The notes beneath the pieces are model-generated. The model was not told where the DNA came from. It saw only the letters and a program-made list of their open reading frames with translations, and searched no databases. From assembly GCA_964434165.1 (NCBI GenBank), contig CAYSUS010000005.1:1-64000 (forward strand): DNA of 64,000 nt, given 5' to 3'. Source of the DNA: CAYSUS01 sp964434165 (lineage in GTDB: Bacteria > Planctomycetota > Planctomycetia > Pirellulales > Thermoguttaceae). A program made the translations under genes and the position numbers. Of the stretch, positions 7,629 to 16,800 are shown one piece after another; position 1 is the first letter of the stretch; every line of letters begins with the position of its first letter.

Positions 7629-10600
7629 ATGACCTCCCTCCCCCAGGCCGGCCGGGTCCGGCGTTGGTCCTTGCTTGGGTCGGCCACCCTGATCGCCGGG
7701 GGGCTCCTGGCCGGCGTCCCCTCAACGGCCGGAGCGCAAGAGGGCGATCGGATGACGCCTTCCCCCTCCTACTACATCGTCTTCGCCGACTTCTACGAAG
7801 GGGAGTACAAGGACGCCCTGAAGGATTTCCTCGCCGAGGGCCGCGGTGCGATCAAGACCGTGCAGTCGCGGTGGATCGACTCGATCTGCTATCACACGAT
7901 GGCCGGCGAGTGCTACTACCACATGGGCGACCTCACCCAGGCCCTCGACCACTACTCCTCGGCCCTGAAGCTCTACAGCGCGTTCCCGGGGTGGATGATC
8001 AACGTCCAGTTCCCGCCCCGGATCACCGCGGCGGGCAGGGGCAAATACATGTCGGTCCCCTGGGGCGCCAGCAAGCGGAGCTCGCGGCTTGGGCACTTCC
8101 CGGACCGCATGCTGATCAGCCAGGGCCAGATCGACCACAACCAGGTGGTGCGCGAGGGCGGGGTGCTCAAGCCGGCGATGCTGTTCCCCATCCAGCCGGC
8201 GGAGATCGTACGCTGCACCACGCTGGCCATCCGGCGCTACGCGGAGCTGATGGGCCCGCTCTGCCCCCACGACCCGCTGATCAACGACGTGGCGGCGAAG
8301 CTCTCCCGACGACCTGGCCCTCCCAACCACTGGTCCGAGGCGTGGATCGACGTGCAGGCGGGCCTGGCCCTGATGGCGGTCGGCAAGGAGGAGCAGGGGC
8401 TGCCGCTCCTCCAGCGCTCGATCCTCGCCGCGGGGGAATACGACCATCCGCTGACCTGCGTCGCGCTTCTCGAGCTCGGCAAGATGGCGATGCGCAAGGG
8501 CCAGTACCCGGCCGCCGCGAAGTACCTGGAGGAGGCCACCTACGTGGCCGTCCACTTCGGCAACGTGGGAGTGCTCGAAGAGGCGTTCCGCTACGGGGCG
8601 GTCAACCACCTGATCTCCAACTCCGAGGGAATGTACCCGCCCCTGGAGGCGGCCGCCAAGTGGGCCAACGTCAAAGACCTGCGCCAACTGAGGGCCTCGG
8701 TGCTGTTGGCGGCGGCGGAGAACGCCGCGGTGTTGGGCGCCACGCCCCAGGCCGCGAGCCTGCTCGACGAGGCGGAGCGGGCGATCGGCCGGCGCAGCAT
8801 GGCGAGCGGATGGATCGGCGCCCGGCTGAGCTTCCTTCGCGCCCTGGTTCTGTTTCAGCAGAAGAGAATCCCGGCCGGCAACGAGGCCCTGGCCGCCGCG
8901 ATGTCCTACATGCAGCGGGGCTCGCACTGGCTGTTTCAGATGGGCCTGGCCGATCGCCTCTACCTGGGCGGGCGGGTCAGTCAGCGAGTGGCCATGGACC
9001 TGTTCACCGAGGTGCTCCGCGACCCCACGGCCGGCGACTGGGCCCTCGATCCCATGCAGTCGATGTCCGTGCTCGTCACGCCGCACCCGGCGCCCCTGGA
9101 GCACTGGTTCGAAGTGGCCATGGCCCGCAAGGAGCACGAGACGGCGATCGAGATCTCCGACCGGATTCGCCGGCACCGGTTCTTCAGCTCCCTGGGGTTC
9201 GGAGGGAGGCTGGCCTCGCTGCGGTGGATTCTCGAGGCCCCGGCCGACGTGCTTCCCGAGCCGGCGCAGTTGCAGCGCCAGCACCTGCTGGCCACGTACC
9301 CGACGTACGACGGGATCTCCAAGCAGGCCCGACAGATCCGCCAGAAGCTGGAGGCGATGCCGCCGGTCGCCGAGGAGAAGGCGGCCGCGCAGCAGCAGGC
9401 GAAGGCCCTCGAGGAGCTCGCCGCGGTCAGCGCGCTGCAGGAGGCGCTGCTCCGCGAGATCGCCCTGCGCCGCGAGCCGTCCGACCTGGTCTTTCCGCCC
9501 CTCAAAACCACCAGGGAGATCCTCCAGGGGCTCCCCAAGGGCAACGCCCTGCTGGCCTTCCTGGCCACCAGCCGCGGGCTGTACGGATTCCTGCTGGCCG
9601 ACCAGCAGTACACCTACTGGCAAGTCAAGTCGGCCACGTTCGTGGGCAAGCAGGCCCAGGCCCTGCTTCGCGAGATGGGCCATCACGAGCAGAACCGCGT
9701 GCTGGCCTACAAGGAGCTGTCCGACGCCAGGTGGAAACAGTCGGCCGAGCAACTGCTCAAGATGCTGCTGGAGGGATCCCGTGCCGATCTCAGCCAGATT
9801 CGCGAGCTGGCGATCGTGCCGGACGGGCTGCTGTGGTACGTGCCCTTCGAGGCGCTCCAGCAGGAGGTCAACGGCAAGCTCGAACCGCTCATCCTCCGCA
9901 TCCGCGTGCGGTACGCGCCCACCGCGTCGCTGGCGGTGGCCGACGGCCGCGCGCGGCGCCCCTCGGCCACCACGGCGGTCGTGGTGGGCAACCTGTTCCC
10001 CCGTGACGACGACCGCGTGGCCCAGGCGGCCTTCAAGGAGTTGGCCCGCGTGGCCCCGGGCTCGGTCGCCCTGCCGACCCCGCTCCCCGCCCCGACCGCC
10101 GTGTACGGACTGCTGTTCGACCAGCTCGTCGTGCTCGACGACATCGTGACGCTCGACCGCGGGCCGTTGGGGTGGTCGCCGGTCCAGATCGAGCGGAACA
10201 AGCCGGGCAACACCCTGGACGACTGGCTGACGCTGCCCTTCGGCGGCCCCGACGTGATCGTCCTGCCCGGCTTCCACACCGCGGCCGAAAACGCCCTGAA
10301 GAAGACGGGGGCTGCCCCGGGAATGGACGTGTTCCTCGCTCTTTGCGGGCTGACGTCCGACGGGGCGCGAACCGTGCTGCTCAGCCGCTGGCGCACGGGC
10401 GGGCGCAGCGCGTTCGAGCTGGTCCGCGAGTTCGTCCAGGAGCTGCCGCACACCACGCCGGCCGACGCCTGGCAGCGGGCCGTCCTGGTCACCGCCGCGC
10501 AGCGCATCGACCCGGAGACCGAGCCCCGCGTGCAGGACCTGGCCGGGGCCGAGCCGCCCAAGGCCAATCACCCGTTCTTCTGGGCCGGCTACATGCTCGT

Positions 10601-10715
10601 CGATCCCGGCGTGCCGGCGCAGAAGCCGGCGCCGAAGACGCCCGCGCCGAAACCCGGCATCCAGCCTGCCCTCCCCCTTCCCCCGAGCCCGAAACCACCC
10701 GCCGCCAAACCGTAG
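7629..10715 (+). CDS. Exported TPR/CHAT-domain protein
   Basis: A protein of 1,028 residues. A signal peptide covers about residues 1-36 (ends AGAQEG). Residues about 45-450 are helical repeats of TPR type (for example EGEYKDALKDFLAEG and LLELGKMAMRKGQYPAAAKYLEE). Residues about 560-640 are coiled-coil. The region from about 640 to 985 is a CHAT (caspase-HetF-associated TPR) domain: AIVPDGLLWYVPFEALQ, then GFHTAAENAL with His883, then FLALCGL with Cys906, then TVLLSRWRTGG. His and Cys would be the caspase-like dyad, but they lie only 23 residues apart, closer than in usual CHAT proteins. A Pro/Lys-rich tail ends the protein. Start: the ATG at 7629 is nine bases after AAGGAG; a TTG at 7620 is too close to it. 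A short hairpin follows the stop. Confidence 0.85.
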   Translation: MTSLPQAGRVRRWSLLGSATLIAGGLLAGVPSTAGAQEGDRMTPSPSYYIVFADFYEGEYKDALKDFLAEGRGAIKTVQSRWIDSICYHTMAGECYYHMGDLTQALDHYSSALKLYSAFPGWMINVQFPPRITAAGRGKYMSVPWGASKRSSRLGHFPDRMLISQGQIDHNQVVREGGVLKPAMLFPIQPAEIVRCTTLAIRRYAELMGPLCPHDPLINDVAAKLSRRPGPPNHWSEAWIDVQAGLALMAVGKEEQGLPLLQRSILAAGEYDHPLTCVALLELGKMAMRKGQYPAAAKYLEEATYVAVHFGNVGVLEEAFRYGAVNHLISNSEGMYPPLEAAAKWANVKDLRQLRASVLLAAAENAAVLGATPQAASLLDEAERAIGRRSMASGWIGARLSFLRALVLFQQKRIPAGNEALAAAMSYMQRGSHWLFQMGLADRLYLGGRVSQRVAMDLFTEVLRDPTAGDWALDPMQSMSVLVTPHPAPLEHWFEVAMARKEHETAIEISDRIRRHRFFSSLGFGGRLASLRWILEAPADVLPEPAQLQRQHLLATYPTYDGISKQARQIRQKLEAMPPVAEEKAAAQQQAKALEELAAVSALQEALLREIALRREPSDLVFPPLKTTREILQGLPKGNALLAFLATSRGLYGFLLADQQYTYWQVKSATFVGKQAQALLREMGHHEQNRVLAYKELSDARWKQSAEQLLKMLLEGSRADLSQIRELAIVPDGLLWYVPFEALQQEVNGKLEPLILRIRVRYAPTASLAVADGRARRPSATTAVVVGNLFPRDDDRVAQAAFKELARVAPGSVALPTPLPAPTAVYGLLFDQLVVLDDIVTLDRGPLGWSPVQIERNKPGNTLDDWLTLPFGGPDVIVLPGFHTAAENALKKTGAAPGMDVFLALCGLTSDGARTVLLSRWRTGGRSAFELVREFVQELPHTTPADAWQRAVLVTAAQRIDPETEPRVQDLAGAEPPKANHPFFWAGYMLVDPGVPAQKPAPKTPAPKPGIQPALPLPPSPKPPAAKP

Positions 10716-10732
10716 CCGCTCCCGACGAGCGG
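10716..10732 (+). terminator. Short hairpin directly after the CHAT gene
   Basis: CCGCTC, a five-base loop and GAGCGG form a perfect 6-bp GC-rich stem starting one base after the stop codon. No T tract follows, so this is a weak terminator candidate. Confidence 0.3.
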
Positions 10733-10801
10733 GCAGGAGCCGATCCTGGACGGGCGGCAGGGAATCCCGCACAATCGTCCTTCAGTCGATGGGACACGAA
10801 C

Positions 10802-11548
10802 GTGAAGCACCTCTCGGTTTTCGCCTCGCTGATGATTGCCTTCTCCGCCGCCGTCCCGTCCGCGGGCGAGGAATCGGGATGGATCGAGCTGATGCCCGAG
10901 GGAAAGGAGCTGGACGCCTGGAAGGGCGGCAAGCGGTGGACCGTGGCAGGCGACGCGGAGATCGACCCGAAAAACTCGAAGGCCCTCGTCCCCAAGGATG
11001 GCCGCGGCGTGGTGCTCAGCTCGCCCAGGGGCCGGGCCCTGTTCCGCAACCTGACGAGCAAGCAGGCGTTCGCCGACCTGGAGGTCCACGCCGAGTTCCT
11101 CATCCCCGCAGGCTCCAACGCTGGCGTGAAGCTCCAGGGTCTGTACGAGATCCAGATCCTCGACAGCCACGGCAAGGAGAAGCCCACGGCCAGCGACTGC
11201 GGTGGTGTGTATCCCCGCGCGGAATTGCTGCCGCGCTACCACACGATCGACGAGGGCTCGCCCCCGAAGGTGAACGCGTCGAAGAAGCCCGGCCAGTGGC
11301 AGACGCTGGACATCGTGTTCCGCGCGCCGCGGTTCGACGCCGACGGAAAGAAAACCACCAACGCCCGTTTCGCGCGCGTTCTGCTCAACGGCCAGTTGGT
11401 CCAGGAGGACGTAGAGCTGAAGTGGCCCACCGGCCACGCGTGGCGCAAGGGCAAGGAGGTGCCCGCCGGACCGCTCTTCCTCCAGGGCGACCACGGCCCG
11501 GTGGCCTATCGCAACGTGCGAGTGCGGCCGATCGGCCAGGGCGAGTGA
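10802..11548 (+). CDS. Exported DUF1080 (3-keto-disaccharide hydrolase-like) protein
   Basis: A protein of 248 residues. The signal peptide (KHLSVFASLMIAFSAAVPSAG) is followed by a concanavalin-like beta-sandwich of the DUF1080 family: GSNAGVKLQGLYEIQILDSHG and GQWQTLDIVFRAPRF are the usual landmarks, ending with GPVAYRNVRVRPI. This family is very numerous in planctomycetes, and some members hydrolyse 3-keto sugars. That would fit with the Gfo/Idh/MocA enzyme in this window, which could in principle make such sugars, but the genes are 8 kb apart. The GTG at 10802 is chosen since the signal peptide starts there and no upstream ATG in frame fits. Confidence 0.85.
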   Translation: MKHLSVFASLMIAFSAAVPSAGEESGWIELMPEGKELDAWKGGKRWTVAGDAEIDPKNSKALVPKDGRGVVLSSPRGRALFRNLTSKQAFADLEVHAEFLIPAGSNAGVKLQGLYEIQILDSHGKEKPTASDCGGVYPRAELLPRYHTIDEGSPPKVNASKKPGQWQTLDIVFRAPRFDADGKKTTNARFARVLLNGQLVQEDVELKWPTGHAWRKGKEVPAGPLFLQGDHGPVAYRNVRVRPIGQGE

Positions 11549-11578
11549 GCCGGTTCTTCCTTGACCCCGATCGGGTGT

Positions 11579-12201
11579 TCATCGGGGTGCCGGCGGGTCG
11601 GCCAGGACTTGCCCCAGGCAGCCCGTGCCGCTGGGCAGCGGGTCGGCCAGGAGCCAGTCCACGTCGAGCCAGAAGCCCGGGATCGCGCGGCTTCGGATCC
11701 GCCGGTTGTCCTCCGATGCGGCCAGCTCGTAGCGGCCGGACCGGAGCACGAGGAACTCGACCCGCTGCTGCACCGGGTCGATGATCCAGTACTCCGGCAC
11801 GCCCGCCTCCTGGCAGAGCTGGCGTTTCTCCCCCTAATCGCGGTTTCGGCTCTCGCGGGAGACGATCTGGACGGCCACGTCCGGCCCGACGCGCATCCGG
11901 GATTCCTCGAGCAAGTGAATCCGCCCGGGGCCCACGTAGGCCACGTCCGGCTCGGGCGCCCGGATGCTGCTCAGCTCGAAGGCGAAGCGGCTGGTGAGGA
12001 CTTCCCCGCCCAAGCTCCGTGCCTCGACAAATCCTTGCATCAGCCAGGCAATGAAGGCAGTCAACCGATGGCGCGCAGGGAGTCGGGGGAGGCCATGTAG
12101 ATGACTCCGTCGATCAAGTCGGCCTTCTGGCCGTCGGGGACCAGACGGAAGAAGTCCTCGACGGTCACCAGGTCTTGGGCAAGGTCGCGGGGATGGGGCA
12201 T
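11579..12201 (-). pseudogene. Uma2-family (DUF820) gene broken by a frameshift and an in-frame stop
   Basis: Three pieces together give a full Uma2 protein. The N-terminus starts at the ATG at 12201 (MPHPRDLAQDLVTVEDFF ... DLIDGVIYMASPD). Near 12065-12075 the frame changes, and the second piece continues (TAFIAWLMQGF ... PEPDVAYVGPG ... VSRESRNRD). At 11834-11836 an in-frame TAG stops it. The same frame then continues with GEKRQLCQEAGVPEYWIIDP, which holds the conserved lysine and EYWIID motif, to 11579. The family's normal sequence has a tyrosine-like residue at the stop, so a single base change explains it. The gene is therefore inactive, or two assembly errors have occurred. Confidence 0.8.
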
Positions 12202-12303
12202 CGTGGTCCTGCTTTCGAGGAAGACCAGGCGCTGGACGTGGCGGGTCGCTCGCACGCCCGCCGCCCAGGGAGAATCGGCCGGCGCGCTCGAGCGCGCCGT
12301 CGC

Positions 12304-13749
12304 CTATTCCTCCCTTGTACCGGGCGTGCGCGCATCCGGGCGTCGTTCCTCGCGAGCGCGCCGCCGGAGCGGCAGCACGATCGTGAACGTGGCCCCCTGG
12401 CCGGGCTCGCTCTCGACCTCGATCCGGCCGTCGTGGTTGGTGACCACGATCCGCCAGGCCTTCGAAAGGCCCAGCCCCAGCCCCCGCCCGGCCTGGCGCG
12501 CGGAGTAGAACGGGTCGAACAGGTGGCTTCGCTCCTCGATTCCAATGCCGGGGCCGTCGTCTTGAATCGACACGCGCACCGCGTCCTCCACGGCGTCCAC
12601 CCGGAGTTCGACGCGACCCTCGCGCCCGATCGCCTCCTGGGCGTTCTGCACGATGGCGCGCAGGGCGACCTGAATCTGGACCGGATCGGCCTGGATCTCC
12701 ACGGGCCCAGCCGCGCCGGTGCGCGTGATCCGGATGGCATGATGCGCGGCCGCCGGCGCCAACTCCGCGACAAGGTCCTCCACCATGGCGGCCAGGTCGA
12801 ATCGCTCGGTCGCGGGCTGCGGCGGCCGGGCGAACAGGCGCATGTCGGCGATCATCTCGTACGCCCGCTTCACCTGGGCCACCATCAGGGCCAGCCCGCG
12901 GCGCCGCTCCGGGTCGGCTTCGTCGCGGAGGAACAACTGGGCCCGGCCGCCGATCACGGCCAGGGGATTGTTGATCTCGTGTCCCGCCCCGGCCGCCAGC
13001 TCGGCCATGGCGTCCAGCTTCGCTCGCTCCAGGACCTCGGCGAATCGCTGCTCCAGGTCGCTCAGCCGTGCAAGGGAGCGGGCGAGCTGCGGGAGCAGGG
13101 CCCCGGCGCCGGGTACGTCCTCCATCCAGCGGGCCGAGGCCTCCGCGGCCCGCCCACGGCAGCCCTCCAGGTCGTACTCGGCCGCATCGCCCCGGGCGAG
13201 AAGATGCTCGGCCTTGGCAACGCGGGCCGCGGCCGGGGAGTGCCCCTCTTCGATCAGCCATCGCGGGAGCATCTCGCGGACCGACGGATCTCCGCGCGGC
13301 CTCAGCCACTGTGGAGCGGATGCCAGCAGGCCTCGCAGATAGGCCTCCTCGGCCGCGGACTGCCCCGCGGTCTCGGCCAGGAGGGAGGCCAGGTCGGCCC
13401 GGGCCAGGTCCGCGGCCACCAGCGACTCGCATTGCTCGACGCTGGAGACGACGCAGCCTGCGGAGGGTTCCCCTCGCTCGGGCCACTGAAGGAGGCGGAG
13501 GGCGTGCTCGGCCAGCCAGCGCGCCACGGCCGTCACCGAGGACGGGACCCAGTCCGGCGCCACCTCGGCGGCCCGGCACACGGTCCAGAGGACCAGCGGA
13601 GGGTCTTCGGCGAGCTGTTCCCCAACGGCCTCGGCCAGCTCCCCGCGTCGGCGATCAAGGAGCAATTCGGCCACGAGGGCCGCCGATCGATCGGCCATCG
13701 GCAATCGGGGGCGGCCGGGAAGGGCGGCCAACTCGGGCAGAGCGCGCAT
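12304..13749 (-). CDS. Cytoplasmic sensor histidine kinase
   Basis: A protein of 481 residues with no transmembrane segment. Residues about 1-220 are helical and loosely resemble an HDOD-type module (AEEAYLRGLLA near 133-143), an uncertain match. A coiled-coil at 222-246 leads to the dimerisation domain with the phosphorylated His257 in GHEINNPL. The ATPase domain shows the N box (IVQNAQEAIG, about 367-376), G1 (DDGPGIG, 397-403) and G2 (GRGLGLGLS, 421-429). The gene lies 100 bases downstream of the response regulator gene on the same strand and probably shares its promoter, so the two likely form a signalling pair. The signal sensed is unknown. Confidence 0.88.
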   Translation of the reverse strand: MRALPELAALPGRPRLPMADRSAALVAELLLDRRRGELAEAVGEQLAEDPPLVLWTVCRAAEVAPDWVPSSVTAVARWLAEHALRLLQWPERGEPSAGCVVSSVEQCESLVAADLARADLASLLAETAGQSAAEEAYLRGLLASAPQWLRPRGDPSVREMLPRWLIEEGHSPAAARVAKAEHLLARGDAAEYDLEGCRGRAAEASARWMEDVPGAGALLPQLARSLARLSDLEQRFAEVLERAKLDAMAELAAGAGHEINNPLAVIGGRAQLFLRDEADPERRRGLALMVAQVKRAYEMIADMRLFARPPQPATERFDLAAMVEDLVAELAPAAAHHAIRITRTGAAGPVEIQADPVQIQVALRAIVQNAQEAIGREGRVELRVDAVEDAVRVSIQDDGPGIGIEERSHLFDPFYSARQAGRGLGLGLSKAWRIVVTNHDGRIEVESEPGQGATFTIVLPLRRRAREERRPDARTPGTREE

Positions 13750-13849
13750 CGCGAGCCTCAGTACGCACGCGTGGGCATGGGGCGACCCCTGCTAGCACAT
13801 CCCGCCGAGATCGATCGGAGTCGGCACGCCGGATGCCAAGAAGGCCACC

Positions 13850-14437
13850 TCAAGCGCCGGGAACGGCTTCCATCTCCAAGAGCTGGCACATCCGATCGAC
13901 GAGGCGCTCGATCTCGAAAGGCTTGTGCATGAAGTCATCGGCCCCTGCGGCCCGCAGGTCGGAGACCTTGTCCTCCTCGACCATGCCGGAGATGCAGATG
14001 ATCCGCACGTCGTCCATGGTCTTGTCGCTCCGCACCCGCTGGCACACTTCCTTGCCGTTGATGTCCGGGAGCATGACGTCCAGCACGATCAGGTCGGGCC
14101 GGTAGTCCTTGACCATCATGCCGGCGTCGAACCCGTTGTTGACGGTGCGGATCTCGAATCGTCCGTCCTTCTCGAGGACGTCGGAAATCAGCTCGACGAG
14201 TTCCTCGTCGTCGTCCACGATGAGGACCTTGCGCTTGCCGCTTTCCAGGGCATCGGTGGGGATGCCGTTGTCCCGCATGAAGACATAGAGCTGCTCGCGG
14301 GGGATCCGTCGGAACCGGCTGCCAGGCACCCGGAATCCTTTCAACTGCCCGGAGTCGAAGCAACGAATGATCGTCTGTTGGCTGACCTTGCAGATTTTGG
14401 CGGCCTCGCCCGTGGTGAACACAGTCTTCGTTGCCAT
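13850..14437 (-). CDS. Response regulator with excisionase/MerR-type HTH and receiver domain
   Basis: A protein of 195 residues. Residues about 6-56 form a small helix-turn-helix of the excisionase/MerR type (FTTGEAAKICKVSQQTIIR, then GFRVPGSRFRRI). Residues 70-190 form a receiver domain: acidic pair Asp75-Asp76 (IVDDDEE), phosphoacceptor Asp120 (IVLDVMLPD), Ser150 (ICISG) and Lys172 (MHKPF) are all present. The order, DNA-binding domain before receiver, is the reverse of most response regulators but recurs in planctomycetes. The partner is probably the histidine kinase encoded just downstream. A near-consensus promoter lies about 230 bases upstream of the ATG, leaving a long structured leader. 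Confidence 0.9.
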   Translation of the reverse strand: MATKTVFTTGEAAKICKVSQQTIIRCFDSGQLKGFRVPGSRFRRIPREQLYVFMRDNGIPTDALESGKRKVLIVDDDEELVELISDVLEKDGRFEIRTVNNGFDAGMMVKDYRPDLIVLDVMLPDINGKEVCQRVRSDKTMDDVRIICISGMVEEDKVSDLRAAGADDFMHKPFEIERLVDRMCQLLEMEAVPGA

Positions 14438-14662
14438 TGGTACTTGACCGTCCCTTTTCCTGGCTCCACTGCAGCCAGTATCAGCGAGGTTCCCCGTGAC
14501 GAGGTCGGCGTGCAGAACGGGGACCTCTAGCCTCCGTGTCTTTACTGCGGGAAACTAGCCCTAAGCCCGCGAGATTCGCAGACTTCGTACCTCCCGACGC
14601 TGCGTGCAAACAGCAGGCTTATCCGGTTCTGCCGACATTGCCGAATTTGCCAATTGCGGACA

Positions 14663-14690
14663 ATTATAACTATTTTCACCGCAGTGTCAA
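14663..14690 (-). promoter_or_regulatory. Near-consensus sigma70 promoter for the response regulator/kinase operon
   Basis: On the minus strand TTGACA (14685-14690), a 16-base spacer and TATAAT (14663-14668) are both perfect hexamers, inside an AT-rich island (about 14640-14735) that stands out in this GC-rich DNA. Transcription would start near 14655 and give a leader of roughly 215 bases before the ATG at 14437. The leader can form hairpins, for example CTGGCT/AGCCAG (14460-14478) and the pairing of GGTTCCCCGT with ACGGGGACC (about 14489-14526). The remaining DNA up to mnmG shows no gene. Confidence 0.7.
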
Positions 14691-14888
14691 TACAGCATTT
14701 TCTTTTGTAAATCATTGCCAAATAAGGATTTAAAGAGAACGCGGCCTCGTCGAAACCTGGTCGAGCCCCGGGGGCCCGCGCGATCTGGCGCCTACGGTGC
14801 TAGCAAGTCCCCACGCAGGATGCACAATCCGCGGGAGTTGCGCCGCGCCGGCCCGTCAGGCTGCCACTCATGCGAAAGTAGCTGGAAC

Positions 14889-14920
14889 GAAAGGGGCGAT
14901 GGCGGCCGATTCGCCCTTTC
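14889..14920 (-). terminator. Hairpin downstream of mnmG
   Basis: GAAAGGGGCGA (14889-14899) pairs with TCGCCCTTTC (14911-14920) with one bulged base and an 11-base loop. It lies about 55 bases after the mnmG stop. No T tract follows on the minus strand, so termination is a guess. Confidence 0.4.
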
Positions 14921-14973
14921 GGAAGGACCCCCCAAGGCCGGCTCTGCCCTGGCCCGGGCAAGGGCGTTTCACC

Positions 14974-16794
14974 CTACCACCCCCGCCCGTGCAGATGGGC
15001 GGTGAGCACGGCCAGATCGGCTGGAGTGATTCCGGCAATCCGCCCGGCTTGCGACAGGTTGACGGGGCGGACCCGCGCGAGCTTCTCCCGGGCCTCCGCC
15101 CGGAGGTGTGTAACCGCCGCGAAGTCGAGATTGGCCGGGATCCGCCGCTCGCTCAGGCGCGTCTGCCGGGCGATCTCCACCTCCTGCCGGGTGATATAGC
15201 CGGAGTACTTGGCGTCCCACGCGACTGCGTGGGCGACCTCGGCCGCCACCCCGGCCAGTTCCGGCACACGACCGGCCACCTCCTCCCAGGTCGTCTCGGG
15301 CCGCCGCAAGAGGTGGAGCAACGAGACCTCCCCAGAGCGGGTTGATTGCAGAAGTCCTTTCGCCCGATCGATTTCGGTCACCTTCTTCTCCAGTGCCGCA
15401 ACCCGCTCGGGACCCACCAGACCGAGTCGCCTCCCCACGGGCGTGAGCCGCCGGTCGGCGTTGTCGTGACGCAGAAGGAGCCGATACTCCGCGCGGCTGG
15501 TGAACATGCGGTACGGCTCGTCCACGCCGCGCGTGACGAGGTCGTCGATCATCACCCCCAGGTAGGCCTCGTTGCGTGCCAGCACCAGCGGCTCGCGGCC
15601 GGCAAGCCCGAGTGCGGCGTTGACCCCGGCCAGGAGGCCCTGCCCGGCCGCCTCTTCGTATCCGGTCGTCCCGTTGACCTGGCCCGCCAGATACAGGCCC
15701 GCCAGGCGCTTGGTCTGCAGGGAGGGCTGAAGCTGCTCGGGCGGGACGTAATCGTACTCGATCGCGTAACCGTAGCGAACGATTTGCGCGCTTTCCAGCC
15801 CGGGGATGAGCCGGATCATGCCGTCCTGCACGTCGCGCGGCAGGCTCGTGGCCAGCCCGTTGACATAGACCTCGTGCGTGTGGCGGCCCTCCGGCTCGAG
15901 GAAGAGCTGGTGCCGCTGCTTGTCGGCGAACCGCACGACCTTGGTTTCGAACGAGGGGCAGTACCGCGGCCCGACCGACTGGATCTGCCCGCAGAACATG
16001 GGGGCGCGATCCAGGTTGGCCTGCACCAGCGCGTGCACGGCCGGATTGGTGTGGGCGATCCAGCAGGGGAGCTGCTCGCAGTCGATTCTCTCGGTCAGGA
16101 AGGAGAAGGGCTGTGGGTCGTCGTCGCCCGGCTGCCGGTCGAGTCGGGCGTGGTCGAGAGTCCGGCCGCTTAGGCGCGGCGGCGTGCCGGTCTTGAAGCG
16201 TTCCAGACGCAGTCCGAGCCGCACCAGCGCACGGCTGATCCCGGAAGAGGTCTCTTCGCCGGCCCGGCCGCCCGGCCGCTGCGCCGGGCCATAGTGCAGA
16301 ACTCCTTGCATGAACGTGCCTGCGCAGAGGATCACGGCGCGGGCGCGATACAGGGCGTCGCCGGCCCGGACGCCGACGACTCGCGGCTCCGAGGCCGTGC
16401 CCTCCACGAGCAATTCGTCGGCCGTCTCCTGGCGCAGGGCCAGGTTGGGCTGCTCCTCGCAGATCCGCTTGACCTCCTGCTGGTAAGCCGCGCGATCGGC
16501 CTGGGCGCGGGGGCCGTGCATGGCCGGCCCCTTGCGGCGGTTGAGCATGCGGAACTGGATGCCGGCCGCGTCGATCGCCCGGCCCATCGCCCCGCCGAGG
16601 GCGTCGATCTCGCGGACGATCTGCCCCTTGGCCACGCCTCCGATGGCCGGGTTGCAGCTCATCTGGGCGATGGTGCTGAGGTTGTCGGTCAGAAGCGCCG
16701 TGGAGGCTCCCATCCGCGCCGCCGCCAGCGCAGCCTCGGTGCCGGCGTGGCCGCCGCCGATGACGAGGACGTCGTAGTCGTAGGTCGCGGACAT
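14974..16794 (-). CDS. mnmG: tRNA uridine-5-carboxymethylaminomethyl modification enzyme MnmG (GidA)
   Basis: A protein of 606 residues, close to the usual 620-630. The FAD-binding motif VIGGGHAGTEAALAAARMG is at residues about 10-28, followed by the signatures MSCNPAIGGVAKG and RMLNRRKGPAMHGPRAQAD. Family signature 2 (GQVNGTTGYEEAAGQG) is present, and the C-terminal MnmE-interacting helical domain contains AWDAKYSGYITRQ. With MnmE it modifies the wobble uridine of several tRNAs using FAD, NADH and methylene-tetrahydrofolate or glycine. No mnmE is in the window. The ATG at 16794 has no Shine-Dalgarno sequence and a -10-like TATGAT ends seven bases upstream, so the transcript may be leaderless. 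Confidence 0.97.
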   Translation of the reverse strand: MSATYDYDVLVIGGGHAGTEAALAAARMGASTALLTDNLSTIAQMSCNPAIGGVAKGQIVREIDALGGAMGRAIDAAGIQFRMLNRRKGPAMHGPRAQADRAAYQQEVKRICEEQPNLALRQETADELLVEGTASEPRVVGVRAGDALYRARAVILCAGTFMQGVLHYGPAQRPGGRAGEETSSGISRALVRLGLRLERFKTGTPPRLSGRTLDHARLDRQPGDDDPQPFSFLTERIDCEQLPCWIAHTNPAVHALVQANLDRAPMFCGQIQSVGPRYCPSFETKVVRFADKQRHQLFLEPEGRHTHEVYVNGLATSLPRDVQDGMIRLIPGLESAQIVRYGYAIEYDYVPPEQLQPSLQTKRLAGLYLAGQVNGTTGYEEAAGQGLLAGVNAALGLAGREPLVLARNEAYLGVMIDDLVTRGVDEPYRMFTSRAEYRLLLRHDNADRRLTPVGRRLGLVGPERVAALEKKVTEIDRAKGLLQSTRSGEVSLLHLLRRPETTWEEVAGRVPELAGVAAEVAHAVAWDAKYSGYITRQEVEIARQTRLSERRIPANLDFAAVTHLRAEAREKLARVRPVNLSQAGRIAGITPADLAVLTAHLHGRGW

Positions 16795-16800
16795 GCAATC

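Noticed and set aside
7722..10772. A 1,016-codon minus-strand frame opposite the CHAT protein gene
   Set aside because: Its translation is low-complexity (repeated Leu, Gly, Val, Arg, His, Gln) and has no domain; the plus-strand frame has a signal peptide, ribosome binding site and TPR/CHAT features.
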